Positions 1-9,524 are shown, counted from the stretch's first letter. The stretch: 64,000 nt of DNA from Sutcliffiella horikoshii (GCF_008180725.1 NZ_VTEV01000004.1:111002-175001), one strand, 5' to 3'. Notes: generated by a model not told the origin, from the letters alone. A program made the numbers and translations.

Positions 1-15
1 GAGGAAACTAGTTAT

Positions 16-807
16 ATGAAAATTAAAGTATGTGTTGTAGATGACAACCGCGAATTGGTCGGTCTATTGGAAGAGTATATTTCAGCGCAAGAGGACATGG
101 AAGTTGTAGGGGTAGCTCACAATGGTCAAGAATGTCTTCAGTTGCTTCAAGATAAAAATCCAGATGTGTTAGTACTCGACATCATTATGCCTCACTTGGA
201 CGGTTTAGGAGTACTTGAAAAAATGCGTGGTCTAAACCTAGAAAAATCTCCTAACGTTATTATGTTAACTGCTTTTGGACAGGAAGATGTGACAAAGAAA
301 GCGGTAGACTTGGGAGCTTCCTATTTTATTTTAAAGCCATTTGATATGGAAAATCTAGTGAGCAACATTCGTCAAGTGAGTGGGAAAGCTTCACCAATCC
401 TTAAGCGATCTAGTTCATCATCTGTTCGTTCCTCCAGCCCAGAAACTAAAGGTAGAAATCTTGATGCAAACATTACAAGTATCATTCATGAAATTGGAGT
501 GCCTGCTCACATCAAAGGTTACCTATACTTACGCGAAGCAATTTCCATGGTGTACAATGATATCGAATTATTGGGCTCCATCACAAAGGTCCTTTATCCT
601 GATATCGCGAAAAAATACAATACCACAGCGAGCCGTGTCGAGCGTGCCATTCGCCATGCGATTGAAGTTGCGTGGTCACGTGGTAATATCGACAGCATCT
701 CCTCTTTGTTCGGTTATACCGTATCAATGTCAAAAGCTAAACCTACAAATAGTGAGTTCATTGCGATGGTCGCGGATAAGTTAAGACTGGAGCATAGAGC
801 CTCTTGA
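16..807 (+). CDS. spo0A: Sporulation master response regulator Spo0A
   Basis: Spo0A is the phosphorelay output regulator that switches cells into sporulation and controls biofilm and competence genes. The 263-residue product has an N-terminal receiver domain with acidic pocket D9/D10, phospho-acceptor D55 in [10 protein letters not shown]85 and K107. A Ser-rich linker (about 125-140) leads to the Spo0A DNA-binding domain, whose recognition helix region ([20 protein letters not shown]) is essentially that of B. subtilis (267 residues). The ATG follows a GAGG ribosome site at the very start of the window. The upstream neighbour, normally spoIVB, lies outside. The gene is complete and ends before a strong terminator. 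Identity is near certain. Confidence 0.98.
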   Translation: MKIKVCVVDDNRELVGLLEEYISAQEDMEVVGVAHNGQECLQLLQDKNPDVLVLDIIMPHLDGLGVLEKMRGLNLEKSPNVIMLTAFGQEDVTKKAVDLGASYFILKPFDMENLVSNIRQVSGKASPILKRSSSSSVRSSSPETKGRNLDANITSIIHEIGVPAHIKGYLYLREAISMVYNDIELLGSITKVLYPDIAKKYNTTASRVERAIRHAIEVAWSRGNIDSISSLFGYTVSMSKAKPTNSEFIAMVADKLRLEHRAS

Positions 808-840
808 GAGGGTAAGATATAGGAAATACCAGCAATATGA

Positions 841-876
841 AAACCCAACATGCAAATTTGTATGTTGGGTTTGTTT
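841..876 (+). terminator. Rho-independent terminator after spo0A
   Basis: An 11-bp perfect stem (AAACCCAACAT / ATGTTGGGTTT) with a ten-base loop is followed by TGTTT. The A-rich 5' side means it could also serve the converging yycC gene on the other strand. Confidence 0.85.
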
Positions 877-901
877 ATGTTACATATATCAAAAAGTAGG
901 A

Positions 902-1057
902 TTACTCCTTATTGCTGTTACTGGATTCATTTCGCTCTAATTCTACAAGCTTTTGAACAAGGATATGTTGAGGAATATGCATGACTTGTTCAATAGGCAC
1001 ATCCAAAGCCTCAGCAAGTTTTTGAGCGGTTTCAGCGGATATTTGTAATGGGCGCAT
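902..1057 (-). CDS. yycC: YycC family miniprotein
   Basis: This 51-residue ORF is too short for most ORF callers. It begins MRPLQISAETAQKLAEAL and continues with a hydrophobic/Gln-rich segment (MHIPQHILVQKL), which matches my recollection of the YycC family of small conserved Bacillus proteins of unknown function. A GAGGTGA ribosome site lies upstream on the minus strand with good spacing. The predicted fold is one or two amphipathic helices and an acidic/Asn-Ser-rich tail; no membrane segment is seen. It converges on spo0A with the terminator between them. Function is unknown; family assignment is by memory of the sequence pattern. Confidence 0.8.
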   Translation of the reverse strand: MRPLQISAETAQKLAEALDVPIEQVMHIPQHILVQKLVELERNESSNSNKE

Positions 1058-1149
1058 TCTGTTCACCTCGCTTCATCTAAAAATTTTACTAAATAATACG
1101 TTCGTTTACAATTATTTCTGACAAGAGTGAAGTAGAAAGGTGTGTAAAA

Positions 1150-1875
1150 ATGACGAAAATTTTTGGCCATAGGGGATCAGCGGGTACTCATCCTGAAAAT
1201 ACGATGATCAGCTTTGAACAAGCATATAAAGATGGAGCAGATGGAATCGAATTAGATGTGCAATTAAGCAAAGACGGCATTCCTGTTGTCATACATGATG
1301 AAAAAGTGAATCGAACAACCGACAGTAAAGGCTTTGTACAAGATTTAACTTTACATGAATTGAAAAAATTAAACGCGGTACATAAATTTAAAAAACAATT
1401 CAAACATGCAGAAATTCCTACATTGGAAGAAGTGTTGGAGTGGGCTTCAAGAAAGCAGACGATAGTCAATATAGAACTAAAGAACAGTATTCTTCCCTAC
1501 GCGGGAATGGAGGAGAAAGTGCTTGATCTAGTGGACAAATATAAGATGGCGCATCTGATAATCTTTTCAAGCTTTAATCACTACAGCATCGCTCGATTGA
1601 ATACGTTAGCGCCAAACATAGAAAAAGCAGTCTTGTATATGGAAGGGATCTATAAACCGTGGGATTATACAAAATGGGTTGGTGGAAGCGGTATTCATCC
1701 TCATATTAAGGCAGCAACTGCAAGTATCATTCAACGCTCTCAACATGCCGGAGTACCTGTCAGGCCTTTCACGGTCAATGATGAAAAAGTCATGAAAAGA
1801 CTGTTCGAAGAAGGGTGTGCAGGATTTTTCACGGATTATCCAAAGAAAGCTGTACAGTTAAAATATCAAAATTAA
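1150..1875 (+). CDS. yqiK: Glycerophosphodiester phosphodiesterase (GDPD family)
   Basis: The enzyme is predicted to hydrolyse glycerophosphodiesters to sn-glycerol-3-phosphate and an alcohol. The 241 residues form a single GDPD TIM-barrel domain. The N-terminal signature GHRGSAGTHPENT carries the catalytic His and the Glu ligand, and IELDVQLSKDG and HDEKVNRTTD supply the second Glu/Asp and the second catalytic His. No signal peptide is visible, so it is probably cytoplasmic, like YqiK rather than secreted GlpQ. A GAAAGGTG ribosome site precedes the ATG. Its position between spo0A and yqzF/bkdR matches B. subtilis yqiK. The natural substrate is inferred from family only. Confidence 0.9.
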   Translation: MTKIFGHRGSAGTHPENTMISFEQAYKDGADGIELDVQLSKDGIPVVIHDEKVNRTTDSKGFVQDLTLHELKKLNAVHKFKKQFKHAEIPTLEEVLEWASRKQTIVNIELKNSILPYAGMEEKVLDLVDKYKMAHLIIFSSFNHYSIARLNTLAPNIEKAVLYMEGIYKPWDYTKWVGGSGIHPHIKAATASIIQRSQHAGVPVRPFTVNDEKVMKRLFEEGCAGFFTDYPKKAVQLKYQN

Positions 1876-1910
1876 ACCGGCTGCCATGAACAGCCGGTTT
1901 TCTTATTTTT
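1874..1910 (+). terminator. Terminator shared by yqiK and yqzF
   Basis: A ten-base stem AAACCGGCTG / CAGCCGGTTT around a seven-base loop is followed by a T-rich run. It lies between two converging genes, and the A-rich flank suits termination from either side. Confidence 0.85.
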
Positions 1911-2145
1911 CTCTCTTTTGAAACCGTTTTTGAACATTGTTCCGCTTGCGGTCTCTGTGAAAAATGAAACCAGCGACAAACCATAATCCCACTAAAAAAA
2001 ATAGAAATCCGATAATGAATTGCAAGGTTAATGAAGGAATTAATGGGTGTGCAATATTAAATACCATGTCACGCATTAATTTTATACCATATACAGCTAT
2101 GATTCCTGGAATCAATAAAATAATCAAAGCAATTATTCGTTGCAT
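1903..2145 (-). CDS. yqzF: Small membrane protein YqzF (DUF2627)
   Basis: This is a DUF2627/YqzF-type membrane protein of unknown function, about 80 residues. Two hydrophobic segments (RIIALIILLIPGIIAVYGI and LQFIIGFLFFLVGLWFVAGFIF) flank a short loop, followed by a very basic cytoplasmic tail (HRDRKRNNVQKRFQKREK). The internal ATG at 2145 is preferred over a TTG at 2169. The TTG lies only a few bases after the predicted transcription start, whereas the ATG has GTGAGG upstream at slightly long spacing. Synteny with bkdR in Bacillus supports the name. No role is known. Confidence 0.85.
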   Translation of the reverse strand: MQRIIALIILLIPGIIAVYGIKLMRDMVFNIAHPLIPSLTLQFIIGFLFFLVGLWFVAGFIFHRDRKRNNVQKRFQKREK

Positions 2146-2183
2146 ATCAATTGTTGGCCTCACTTTCAAAGCTTTCGGTTTCC

Positions 2184-2192
2184 ATTATAGCA
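2184..2192 (-). promoter_or_regulatory. Extended -10 promoter of yqzF
   Basis: On the minus strand the sequence reads TGCTATAAT, a perfect -10 hexamer with the TG-n extension. The -35 region 17 bases upstream is weak. It would give a leader of about 30 bases to the ATG at 2145. Confidence 0.6.
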
Positions 2193-2272
2193 GAAAATAC
2201 CTTGCATAGAAGAGAAAAAACATTTAAGATAAAAGTGTGCAAAAAATTTCATACCTTTTAAAGAAGACTGTG

Positions 2273-2287
2273 AATTTTCTTTCAATT
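2273..2287 (+). promoter_or_regulatory. Possible CodY box upstream of bkdR
   Basis: AATTTTCTTTCAATT matches 12 of 15 positions of the CodY consensus AATTTTCWGAAAATT. It lies about 50 bases upstream of bkdR. CodY control of branched-chain amino-acid degradation is known in B. subtilis, but in AT-rich DNA a three-mismatch hit is weak evidence on its own. Confidence 0.3.
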
Positions 2288-2334
2288 CGCAAATAGTATG
2301 AGAAATAAATGTAACAGGTGTAGAGGGGTTTATT

Positions 2335-4386
2335 ATGCAGACAGTATTAGTAGTTGGTGCTGGTAAAGGCGGTTCTGCGATATTAAAAATGTTAACGCAT
2401 TCAGGAATGTTCCATTTGCTTGCTGTTGTCGATATTAACCAGGCGGCACCTGGCTTGGAGCTTGCAAAAGACATGGGAATTACAGTCGGTCGAGATTGGA
2501 AAGATTTCTTATCTGAGAAGGTAGATATAATCATTGAAGCGACTGGTTCGGACGAGGTATTTCGAGAGCTTCGTGAGGCGAAGAACCCGAGAACGGTTCT
2601 CGTTCCTGGAACGGTGGCTCACATTACAGCAACTCTGGTAGAAGAAAAAGAAGAACTGATTGCAAAAATGAAATATGAATCCCACAAACGCGACCTCATA
2701 TTTAATCTGCTACATGATGGTTTGATGGTGGTCGATCAACACGGCAAAGTTATCATCTACAATAAAAGTGCTGAAAAAATAGTAGGAATAAAAAAAGCGC
2801 ATATGCTTGGTCAACATATTTTGGAAAATGTTCCAACAAGCAGACTGCAAGATGTGATACATACGCAAAAAGTAGAAAAGAATAAAGAAATGCTACTTGA
2901 AAACGGTAAAAAAATCATTACAACAAGATCTCCTCTTATTGATGAAGATGGAAGGGTAATTGGTGCATTTGCTGTTTTCAAGGACATCACAGAAGTTATG
3001 AACCTTGCAGAGGAAGTTACAAACCTAAAAGGTATTCAGACCATGCTTGAAGCGATCATTCAGTCGTCTGATGAAGCGATTTCCGTTGTAGATGAATATG
3101 GCAGGGGCTTGATGATAAATCCTGCATACTCGAGGTTGACTGGACTTGAAGAACAACAAGTCATTGGTAAGCCTGCAACAGCAGATATTTATGAAGGTGA
3201 CAGTATGCATATGAAGGTACTGGAAACTAGAAGAGCTGTTCGTGGTGTTAATTTAAAAGTAGGTCCATCAAAAAAGGAAGTCATTGTAAACGTCGCACCA
3301 ATAATAGTGGATGGCAAGTTAAAAGGGAGTGTTGGTGTCATTCACGATGTCTCCGAAATACAGACGCTTACCACTGAGTTGGATCGGGCAAGGCAAATTA
3401 TCAGAACACTCGAAGCCAAGTATTCTTTTGAGGATATCATCGGATCATCTGAAGAAATGAGCCTTGCCATTGAACAAGCAAAACTAGGCGCGAAAACCCC
3501 GGCAACTGTTTTATTACGAGGGGAGTCCGGCACGGGGAAAGAACTTTTTGCCCACGCTATCCATAACGCAAGCAGCCGCAAATATAACAAATTTATCAGA
3601 GTTAATTGTGCTGCCCTTTCTGAATCTTTATTGGAAAGTGAATTGTTCGGTTATGAAGAAGGTGCGTTTTCTGGTGCCAAGCGAGGTGGCAAGAAAGGGC
3701 TATTTGAAGAAGCAAATAACGGTAGTATTTTCCTCGATGAGATTGGAGAATTATCTGCTAATACTCAAGCAAAACTATTAAGGGTTCTTCAAGAAAATGA
3801 AATCATACGTGTAGGTGGAACAAAAGCAATTACCATTAACGTCAGAGTGATTGCTGCCACGAATGTTAATCTTGAAAAAGGGATTGCAGACGGGTCATTC
3901 CGAGAGGATCTGTATTATCGTTTAAATAGAATGCCTATTCACATTCCCCCTCTTCGTAAAAGAAAAGAAGATATAGAAGCGTTAAGTGAACATCTTATAA
4001 GAAAAATAAATCAAGATTACGGTAGAAATGTGGAAGGGTTGACTCCACGGGCCATTAATCACCTCGCTGCCTACGATTGGCCAGGCAATGTGAGGGAGCT
4101 TGAAAATGTTCTCGGACGAGCTATCATTTTTATGAAATTCAATGAAGTATTTATCGACACAGAGCATATTCCGGACTTGGCTATCACCGGCGATAAAGTA
4201 GTGCAGGATTCTGCTGAAACAGTCTCTAGTGATTACACTTTAGCAGAATTGCTGGAAGGGTATGAAGCGAAAATAATTCAAAAGATATTGAAGAAGAATA
4301 AAGGAAACAAAACAAAGACTGCTAAAGAGCTCGGAGTATCGATTAGAAATCTTTATTATAAAATGGAGAAATTCATGATTGATTAA
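2335..4386 (+). CDS. bkdR: Sigma-54-dependent activator BkdR of the bkd operon
   Basis: BkdR is a bacterial enhancer-binding protein that activates sigma-54 RNA polymerase at the downstream bkd operon. Domains in order over 683 residues: a Rossmann-like N-terminus ([14 protein letters not shown], about 1-100), two PAS domains (about 115-225 and 235-345), an AAA+ ATPase (about 360-595) with Walker A GESGTGKE, a sigma-54 contact loop reading GAFSGA instead of the usual GAFTGA and Walker [10 protein letters not shown], and a C-terminal Fis-type helix-turn-helix. The length is close to B. subtilis BkdR. A perfect -24/-12 promoter lies directly downstream. The signal sensed is not visible here. 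Confidence 0.95.
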   Translation: MQTVLVVGAGKGGSAILKMLTHSGMFHLLAVVDINQAAPGLELAKDMGITVGRDWKDFLSEKVDIIIEATGSDEVFRELREAKNPRTVLVPGTVAHITATLVEEKEELIAKMKYESHKRDLIFNLLHDGLMVVDQHGKVIIYNKSAEKIVGIKKAHMLGQHILENVPTSRLQDVIHTQKVEKNKEMLLENGKKIITTRSPLIDEDGRVIGAFAVFKDITEVMNLAEEVTNLKGIQTMLEAIIQSSDEAISVVDEYGRGLMINPAYSRLTGLEEQQVIGKPATADIYEGDSMHMKVLETRRAVRGVNLKVGPSKKEVIVNVAPIIVDGKLKGSVGVIHDVSEIQTLTTELDRARQIIRTLEAKYSFEDIIGSSEEMSLAIEQAKLGAKTPATVLLRGESGTGKELFAHAIHNASSRKYNKFIRVNCAALSESLLESELFGYEEGAFSGAKRGGKKGLFEEANNGSIFLDEIGELSANTQAKLLRVLQENEIIRVGGTKAITINVRVIAATNVNLEKGIADGSFREDLYYRLNRMPIHIPPLRKRKEDIEALSEHLIRKINQDYGRNVEGLTPRAINHLAAYDWPGNVRELENVLGRAIIFMKFNEVFIDTEHIPDLAITGDKVVQDSAETVSSDYTLAELLEGYEAKIIQKILKKNKGNKTKTAKELGVSIRNLYYKMEKFMID

Positions 4387-4388
4387 TA

Positions 4389-4438
4389 ATGCATGCAAAA
4401 AACTGCATAGTATGAAAAATTTTGCTTAATGATGAGCA
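4389..4438 (+). promoter_or_regulatory. Putative BkdR enhancer (UAS) region
   Basis: Upstream of the sigma-54 promoter are two short inverted repeats: ATGCA / TGCAT around a ten-base spacer (4389-4408) and TGCT / AGCA around eight bases (4423-4438). Bacterial enhancer-binding proteins bind such dyads 50-150 bases upstream of -24/-12 promoters. The assignment to BkdR is inference from position. Confidence 0.35.
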
Positions 4439-4443
4439 GTAAA

Positions 4444-4457
4444 ATAAAGCGTTTTCA
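4444..4457 (+). promoter_or_regulatory. Possible CcpA cre site upstream of bkd operon
   Basis: ATAAAGCGTTTTCA fits the cre consensus TGWNANCGNTNWCA at every fixed position except the first two. It is placed between the putative enhancer and the -24 element, where binding could block activator looping. Moderate to weak evidence. Confidence 0.35.
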
Positions 4458-4470
4458 CAAAAAAACAAGT

Positions 4471-4486
4471 TGGCACGCTTCTTGCA
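4471..4486 (+). promoter_or_regulatory. Sigma-54 (SigL) -24/-12 promoter of the bkd operon
   Basis: TGGCAC, five bases, TTGCA is a perfect match to the sigma-54 consensus. It lies 37 bases before the ptb start and directly after the gene for a sigma-54 activator. Confidence 0.92.
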
Positions 4487-4522
4487 TAGATAATATTGGA
4501 GTAGAAAGGAAGGGTTGAGAAA

Positions 4523-5422
4523 ATGAAACTAGAGGAACTTATCACCAAAGCAACCCAGCTCACTTCTAAAGTGGTAGCAATTGCAGCAGCCGAAGATGAA
4601 GAAGTGATCGAAGCGGTTTCTCATGCCTTAAACAAGCAGTTGGCTTCCTTTATACTGTTTGGACATGAGGAGAAAATACTAGCATTACTGAAAGAACACA
4701 AGGTGGATGCATCACACCATGCACTGAAAATTGTTTCTGCTGATGGTGCTAAGAAGGCATCAGAACTTGCTGTAAAAGCTGTTTCAAGCGGCGAAGCAGA
4801 TGTACTGATGAAAGGGAATGTCCCAACGGCAATCATTCTAAAAGAAGTGCTAAACAAAGAATATGGTTTGCGGACGGGCAATGTGTTATCCCATGTTGCA
4901 GCATTTGAAGTGCCAGGTTATGAGCAATTAATATTTGTAACAGATGCAGCAATGAATGTGGCACCAGATCTTCAACAAAAAGTGCAGATTGTTCAAAACT
5001 CTGTTCAGGTGGCAAGAGCACTTGGGATTGAACTACCGAAAGTTGCACCACTCGCTGCCGTAGAGGTAGTGAACCCAGCGATGCAAGCTACGGTGGATGC
5101 GGCACTTCTTACACAAATGAATAATAGAGGTCAAATAAAAGACTGCCTCATTGATGGCCCACTAGCATTGGATAACGCCGTATCAGCACTTGCTGCTGAG
5201 CACAAGGGAATTCAAAGTGACGTGGCAGGACAAGCGGACATCCTGTTTGTTCCTACCATTGAAGTTGGAAATGTCTTATATAAATCATTAATCTACTTTG
5301 CAAAAGCAAAAGTCGGAGCAATCATTGCCGGCGCAAAAGCACCGATTGTGTTAACATCCAGAGCTGACTCAGCAGAGAGTAAACTAAACTCACTCGCACT
5401 TGCAGTTTGTTCTGTGAAATAA
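4523..5422 (+). CDS. ptb: Phosphate butyryltransferase Ptb
   Basis: Ptb exchanges CoA for phosphate on butyryl-, isobutyryl- or isovaleryl-CoA, giving the acyl-phosphate used by butyrate kinase to make ATP. The 299 residues (same length as B. subtilis Ptb) form one phosphotransacylase domain, with features such as VLMKGNVPTAIILKEVL, VTDAAMNVAPDL and the C-terminal VGAIIAGAKAPIVLTSRAD segment. It is the first gene after the sigma-54 promoter, with a strong GGAAGGG ribosome site. Together with buk it recovers energy from branched-chain acyl-CoA. Very secure by sequence and operon. Confidence 0.95.
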   Translation: MKLEELITKATQLTSKVVAIAAAEDEEVIEAVSHALNKQLASFILFGHEEKILALLKEHKVDASHHALKIVSADGAKKASELAVKAVSSGEADVLMKGNVPTAIILKEVLNKEYGLRTGNVLSHVAAFEVPGYEQLIFVTDAAMNVAPDLQQKVQIVQNSVQVARALGIELPKVAPLAAVEVVNPAMQATVDAALLTQMNNRGQIKDCLIDGPLALDNAVSALAAEHKGIQSDVAGQADILFVPTIEVGNVLYKSLIYFAKAKVGAIIAGAKAPIVLTSRADSAESKLNSLALAVCSVK

Positions 5423-5445
5423 ATTAAAGTTCAAAAAAAAACGTA

Positions 5446-5575
5446 GCTGTTGATTGGAGAAAAAGGCGGAGATTTCCTGAGGGAGATAGCGCTAGATGGA
5501 GACCCCGCAGGCGTAGCGGAGGAGGCTCCAGCAGTGCCCCCTAGGAAAGCGAAACCTTTAGCGGAAATCAACAGC
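5446..5575 (+). repeat. ~130 bp palindromic intergenic element, copy A
   Basis: The terminal inverted repeats are GCTGTTGATT and AATCAACAGC. The core carries GGAGACCCCGCAGGCG and GGAGGCTCC, shared with copies at 9397, 11633, 28493 and 55420. It fills the ptb-bcd gap and would form a long hairpin in the operon mRNA. It also creates a spurious N-terminal extension of bcd. Confidence 0.85.
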
Positions 5576-5632
5576 GGTGTAGAACAAATTACTATACTAA
5601 AATTATTTACTAACTTGGGGAGGAATTTTATC

Positions 5633-6736
5633 ATGGAAATTTTCAAATATATGGAGACTTACGACTACGAGCAACTGGTGATCTGCCAAGACAAACAATC
5701 AGGACTAAAAGCAATCATAGCTATTCACGATACAACACTTGGGCCAGCACTTGGCGGTACACGCATGTGGACTTACGCAAACGAGGGTGCAGCCATTGAA
5801 GATGCACTTCGTCTTGCAAAAGGGATGACTTACAAAAACGCTGCAGCTGGATTAAACCTTGGTGGCGGTAAAACAGTTATCATTGGTGACCCACGCACTG
5901 ACAAAAACGAAGAAATGTTCCGTGCTTTCGGCCGTTACATTCAAGGATTAAACGGACGCTACATCACAGCAGAAGATGTGGGAACAACTGTAGCAGATAT
6001 GGACTTGATCTATGAAGAAACAGACTATGTAACTGGTGTATCACCTGCATTCGGTTCTTCCGGTAACCCATCTCCAGTAACAGCATTTGGAGTATACCGC
6101 GGAATGAAAGCTGCAGCGAAAGAAGCATTTGGAACAGATTCACTAGAAGGAAAAGTTGTAGCTGTTCAAGGTGTAGGTAACGTGGCATTTAACCTTTGCC
6201 GTCACCTACACGAAGAAGGTGCTCAGCTTATCGTAACAGATATCAATAAAGAAGCGGTTAACCGTGCAGTAGAAGAGTTCGGTGCTAGAGCAGTAGACAT
6301 CAATGACATCTACAGTGTAGATTGCGACATTTATGCACCATGTGCACTTGGAGCAACAATCAATGACGAAACGATTCCTCAATTAAAAGCAAAAGTTATC
6401 GCTGGAGCAGCAAACAACCAGTTACTTGATACAAAACACGGAGACATCATCCATGAAATGGGTATCGTTTATGCTCCTGACTATGTAATCAATGCTGGTG
6501 GTGTAATTAACGTAGCGGATGAGTTATACGGTTACAACCGTGAGCGTGCAATGAAAAAAGTAGAAGGAATCTACGACAACATTGAAAGAGTTATTGAAAT
6601 TGCAAAACGTGACGGTATCCCAACTTACCGTGCAGCAGATCGTCTTGCTGAAGAGCGTATTGAAAGAATGAAAAACTCTCGTAGTCAATTTTTACAAAAT
6701 GGACATCATATTTTAAGCCGTCGTAACGGACGCTAA
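5633..6736 (+). CDS. bcd: Leucine (branched-chain amino acid) dehydrogenase Bcd
   Basis: Bcd performs NAD-dependent oxidative deamination of leucine, isoleucine and valine to the 2-oxo acids that feed the BKD complex. The 367-residue protein has the Glu/Leu/Phe/Val dehydrogenase N-domain with the dimer/catalytic stretch [11 protein letters not shown] and glycine-rich [14 protein letters not shown] containing the active-site Lys. The C-terminal Rossmann fold carries [14 protein letters not shown]. The ATG at 5633 is preceded by GGGGAGGA and matches family starts; the frame extends 61 codons upstream only because it reads through repeat copy A. Confidence 0.96.
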   Translation: MEIFKYMETYDYEQLVICQDKQSGLKAIIAIHDTTLGPALGGTRMWTYANEGAAIEDALRLAKGMTYKNAAAGLNLGGGKTVIIGDPRTDKNEEMFRAFGRYIQGLNGRYITAEDVGTTVADMDLIYEETDYVTGVSPAFGSSGNPSPVTAFGVYRGMKAAAKEAFGTDSLEGKVVAVQGVGNVAFNLCRHLHEEGAQLIVTDINKEAVNRAVEEFGARAVDINDIYSVDCDIYAPCALGATINDETIPQLKAKVIAGAANNQLLDTKHGDIIHEMGIVYAPDYVINAGGVINVADELYGYNRERAMKKVEGIYDNIERVIEIAKRDGIPTYRAADRLAEERIERMKNSRSQFLQNGHHILSRRNGR

Positions 6737-6758
6737 TATAAATAAATATTAAGTTTCT

Positions 6759-6809
6759 CAGAAGGGGCAAACGGGGTGATGATGAATTCTCTCGTTTGCC
6801 GTCCGTCTG
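6759..6809 (+). other. Intercistronic hairpin between bcd and buk
   Basis: A perfect 8-bp stem GGCAAACG (6766-6773) / CGTTTGCC (6793-6800), with outer pairing CAGA / TCTG, encloses 19 bases. There is no T-run, so it is more likely an mRNA processing or stability element than a terminator. It ends just before the buk ribosome site. Confidence 0.6.
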
Positions 6810-6826
6810 AAATGGAGGTTTCAACA

Positions 6827-7939
6827 GTGTTAGAAAAGGAATATCGCATACTTGTCATCAATCCAGGATCCACATCAACGAAAATCGGCGTATTTGATAA
6901 TGAACGCTCTGTATTTGAGAAAACATTACGTCACGATAGCGAAACGATTAATTCCTTTGCAAGTATCTATGATCAATATGAATTCAGAAAAACGACCATT
7001 CTTGAGACTCTGGATCAAGAAGGTATCAACATTTCCAAACTTAGTGCAGTGTGTGGTCGCGGTGGACTTCTTCGTCCAATCGAAGGCGGAACATACTCTG
7101 TAAATAAAGAAATGTTACATGATTTGAAGATAGGTTTTGCTGGGCAACATGCATCTAATCTTGGTGGAATCATCGCCTATGAAATAGCTACTGGATTGAA
7201 TATCCCGTCTTTCATCGTTGACCCAGTGGTAGTCGATGAGCTGTCTGACATCGCTCGGATTACAGGCTTCTCTCTAATAGAGCGCAAAAGTATTTTCCAC
7301 GCTTTGAATCAAAAAGCAGTTGCACGCAGAGTAGCCAAAGATCTTGGTAAAAAATATGAAGATCTGAACCTGATTGTTACTCACATGGGTGGAGGTATCA
7401 CAGTGGGGACACACGTTGGAGGCCGAGTAGTCGATGTAAATAACGGTCTTCATGGAGACGGCCCGTTCAGTCCAGAACGTGCTGGAACGGTTCCTGCTGG
7501 TGATCTTGTATCACTATGTTTCTCCGGTGACTATTATCGTGATGAAATAATGAAAAAGCTAGTAGGACAAGGTGGCCTTGTTGGATACCTTGGAACCAAT
7601 GATGCAGTGAAAGTCGAACAAATGATTGAAGCAGGCGATGAAAAGGCCGCTTTAGTATATGATGCAATGGCTTATCAGGTTGCCAAAGAAATCGGGTCCG
7701 CAAGTGCAGTACTGGCAGGGAAAGTAGATGCCATCATTTTGACAGGTGGCCTTGCATACGGAAAAGGATTTGTAAAACAGATCTCCGAGCGCATTAGCTG
7801 GATTGCAGACGTCATCGTACAACCAGGTGAAAATGAATTGCAAGCTCTTACAGAAGGAGCACTTCGCGTATTACGTGGTGAAGAAACAGCAAAAGAATAC
7901 CCTGGAACGGTCGTAGACACAAAAGTAGTACAGAGCTAG
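6827..7939 (+). CDS. buk: Butyrate kinase Buk
   Basis: Buk converts butyryl-/isobutyryl-phosphate and ADP to the acid and ATP. It belongs to the acetokinase/ASKHA family: N-terminal phosphate-binding motif [14 protein letters not shown], central [12 protein letters not shown], and C-terminal adenosine motif [12 protein letters not shown]. The GTG at 6827, eight bases after GGAGG, is chosen (370 residues). It puts the INPGSTSTK motif near the N-terminus as in homologs, while an upstream GTG/ATG at 6776-6782 lies inside the intercistronic hairpin. Third structural gene of the bkd operon. Confidence 0.93.
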   Translation: MLEKEYRILVINPGSTSTKIGVFDNERSVFEKTLRHDSETINSFASIYDQYEFRKTTILETLDQEGINISKLSAVCGRGGLLRPIEGGTYSVNKEMLHDLKIGFAGQHASNLGGIIAYEIATGLNIPSFIVDPVVVDELSDIARITGFSLIERKSIFHALNQKAVARRVAKDLGKKYEDLNLIVTHMGGGITVGTHVGGRVVDVNNGLHGDGPFSPERAGTVPAGDLVSLCFSGDYYRDEIMKKLVGQGGLVGYLGTNDAVKVEQMIEAGDEKAALVYDAMAYQVAKEIGSASAVLAGKVDAIILTGGLAYGKGFVKQISERISWIADVIVQPGENELQALTEGALRVLRGEETAKEYPGTVVDTKVVQS

Positions 7940-7955
7940 AAGGGAGCAAGGAATA

Positions 7956-9380
7956 ATGGCACAAGAATATGATTTAGTCATCCTAGGTGGCGGAACAGGC
8001 GGGTATGTCGCGGCTATTCGTGCATCTCAACTTGGCTTAAAAACAGCAGTAGTAGAAAAAAAGAAAATCGGCGGAACATGCCTTCATGCAGGGTGTATCC
8101 CAAGTAAAGCATTACTTCGCAGTGCAGAAGTATTTGCGCAAACGAAGAACAGTGAAGAATTCGGGGTAATTTCAGGAGAAGTAAAACTAGACTTCTTCAA
8201 AGTGCAAGAGCGCAAACAGAAAATTATCGACCAGCTTCACGGTGGTGTGCAACACCTAATGAAACAAGGGAAAATCGATGTATTTTATGGAACAGGGCGT
8301 ATCTTAGGACCTTCTATTTTCTCTCCAATGCCAGGAACAATCTCTGTTGAGTTTGAAAATGGTGACGAGAATGAGATGCTAATTCCAAAGAACGTTATCG
8401 TAGCAACAGGATCTCGTCCACGTTCTCTACCTGGACTTGAAATTGATGGCACACAAGTGATGACTTCTGATGAAGCATTATCATTGGAGGAACTTCCTAA
8501 ATCGATCATTATCGTTGGTGGAGGCGTAATCGGTATCGAGTGGGCGTCCATGTTAGATGATTTCGGAGTAGAAGTAACCGTACTTGAATATGCTGATCGC
8601 GTATTGCCGACAGAAGACAAAGAAGTTTCCAAAGAAATGCAACGCCTGTTGAAAAAGCGCGGCATAAAGGTTGTTACAAGTGCGAAGGTTCTTCCAGATA
8701 CACTTGAAAAAGCAGAGGGATCTGTATCAATCAAAGCCGAGCATAAAGGGGAAGAGAAATCCTTTACTGCGGAAAAAATGCTTGTGTCCGTTGGCCGTCA
8801 AGCAAACGTAGAAGGAATTGGCCTTGAAAATACAGACATTCAAGTAGAAAAAGGTTTCATTAAAACAAATGACTTCTTCCAAACAAAAGAATCTCACATC
8901 TACGCAATCGGTGATGTAATCGGCGGCTTACAGCTTGCACACGTTGCTTCCCACGAAGGAATCGTAGCAGTAGAGCATATGGCAAACGAAAATCCTGCGC
9001 CAATCGATTACTCTTTGATTTCCAAATGTGTGTACTCAAGCCCTGAAGTGGCTTCTGTTGGTTACACGGAAGAAGAAGCAAAAGAGAAAGGCTTCGACGT
9101 GAAGACCGGTAAATTCTCTTTCCGTGCAATCGGAAAAGCACTTGTTTACGGAGAGTCTGATGGCTTTGTGAAACTTGTAGTGAACAAAGAAAACGATGAC
9201 ATCCTAGGCGTTCACATGATAGGGCCACACGTTACGGACATGATCTCTGAAGCAGGCCTTGCACGCGTCCTTGACGCAACACCATGGGAAATCGGACACA
9301 CGATCCACCCGCATCCATCCCTATCCGAAGCAATCGGCGAAGCAGCCCTTGCAGTAGATGGAAAAGCGATACATTCGTAA
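7956..9380 (+). CDS. lpdV: Dihydrolipoyl dehydrogenase (E3) of the BKD complex
   Basis: E3 reoxidises the dihydrolipoyl arm of E2 with FAD and NAD+. The 474 residues include the N-terminal FAD motif GGGTGG (11-16), redox disulfide C42/C47 in GGTCLHAGCIPSK, the NAD motif IIVGGGVIGIEWAS, the second FAD motif IYAIGDVIGG and the C-terminal dimerisation domain with the His-Glu pair in HPHPSLSEAIGEA. Its place between buk and bkdAA marks it as the BKD-dedicated LpdV rather than the PDH E3. A clear AGAAGGGAG ribosome site is present. Confidence 0.95.
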   Translation: MAQEYDLVILGGGTGGYVAAIRASQLGLKTAVVEKKKIGGTCLHAGCIPSKALLRSAEVFAQTKNSEEFGVISGEVKLDFFKVQERKQKIIDQLHGGVQHLMKQGKIDVFYGTGRILGPSIFSPMPGTISVEFENGDENEMLIPKNVIVATGSRPRSLPGLEIDGTQVMTSDEALSLEELPKSIIIVGGGVIGIEWASMLDDFGVEVTVLEYADRVLPTEDKEVSKEMQRLLKKRGIKVVTSAKVLPDTLEKAEGSVSIKAEHKGEEKSFTAEKMLVSVGRQANVEGIGLENTDIQVEKGFIKTNDFFQTKESHIYAIGDVIGGLQLAHVASHEGIVAVEHMANENPAPIDYSLISKCVYSSPEVASVGYTEEEAKEKGFDVKTGKFSFRAIGKALVYGESDGFVKLVVNKENDDILGVHMIGPHVTDMISEAGLARVLDATPWEIGHTIHPHPSLSEAIGEAALAVDGKAIHS

Positions 9381-9396
9381 AAATTGTAAGAAGGAA

Positions 9397-9524
9397 CGTT
9401 GATTGAAGCGGAGGGCATGAGACTCCAGCGGGAGGAAGGGACATGGGAGACCCCGGTAGGCGAAGCCTGAGGAGGCTCCCGGACCGCCCGCGGAAAGCGA
9501 GTGCCGGCAGCGGAAATCAACAGC
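9397..9524 (+). repeat. ~130 bp palindromic intergenic element, copy B
   Basis: Same family as copy A, with ends GTTGATT and AATCAAC and core GGAGACCCCGGTAGGCGAAG and GGAGGCTCCCGGACC. It lies between lpdV and bkdAA. Copies B and C are nearly identical through the core. Confidence 0.87.

Noticed and set aside
2166..2534. 122-residue ORF antisense to the bkdR start
   Set aside because: It is antisense to conserved bkdR coding sequence, with no ribosome site and low-complexity composition.
5450..5632. N-terminal extension of leucine dehydrogenase
   Set aside because: The extension reads through the palindromic repeat copy A. The ATG at 5633 has the ribosome site and family-typical start.
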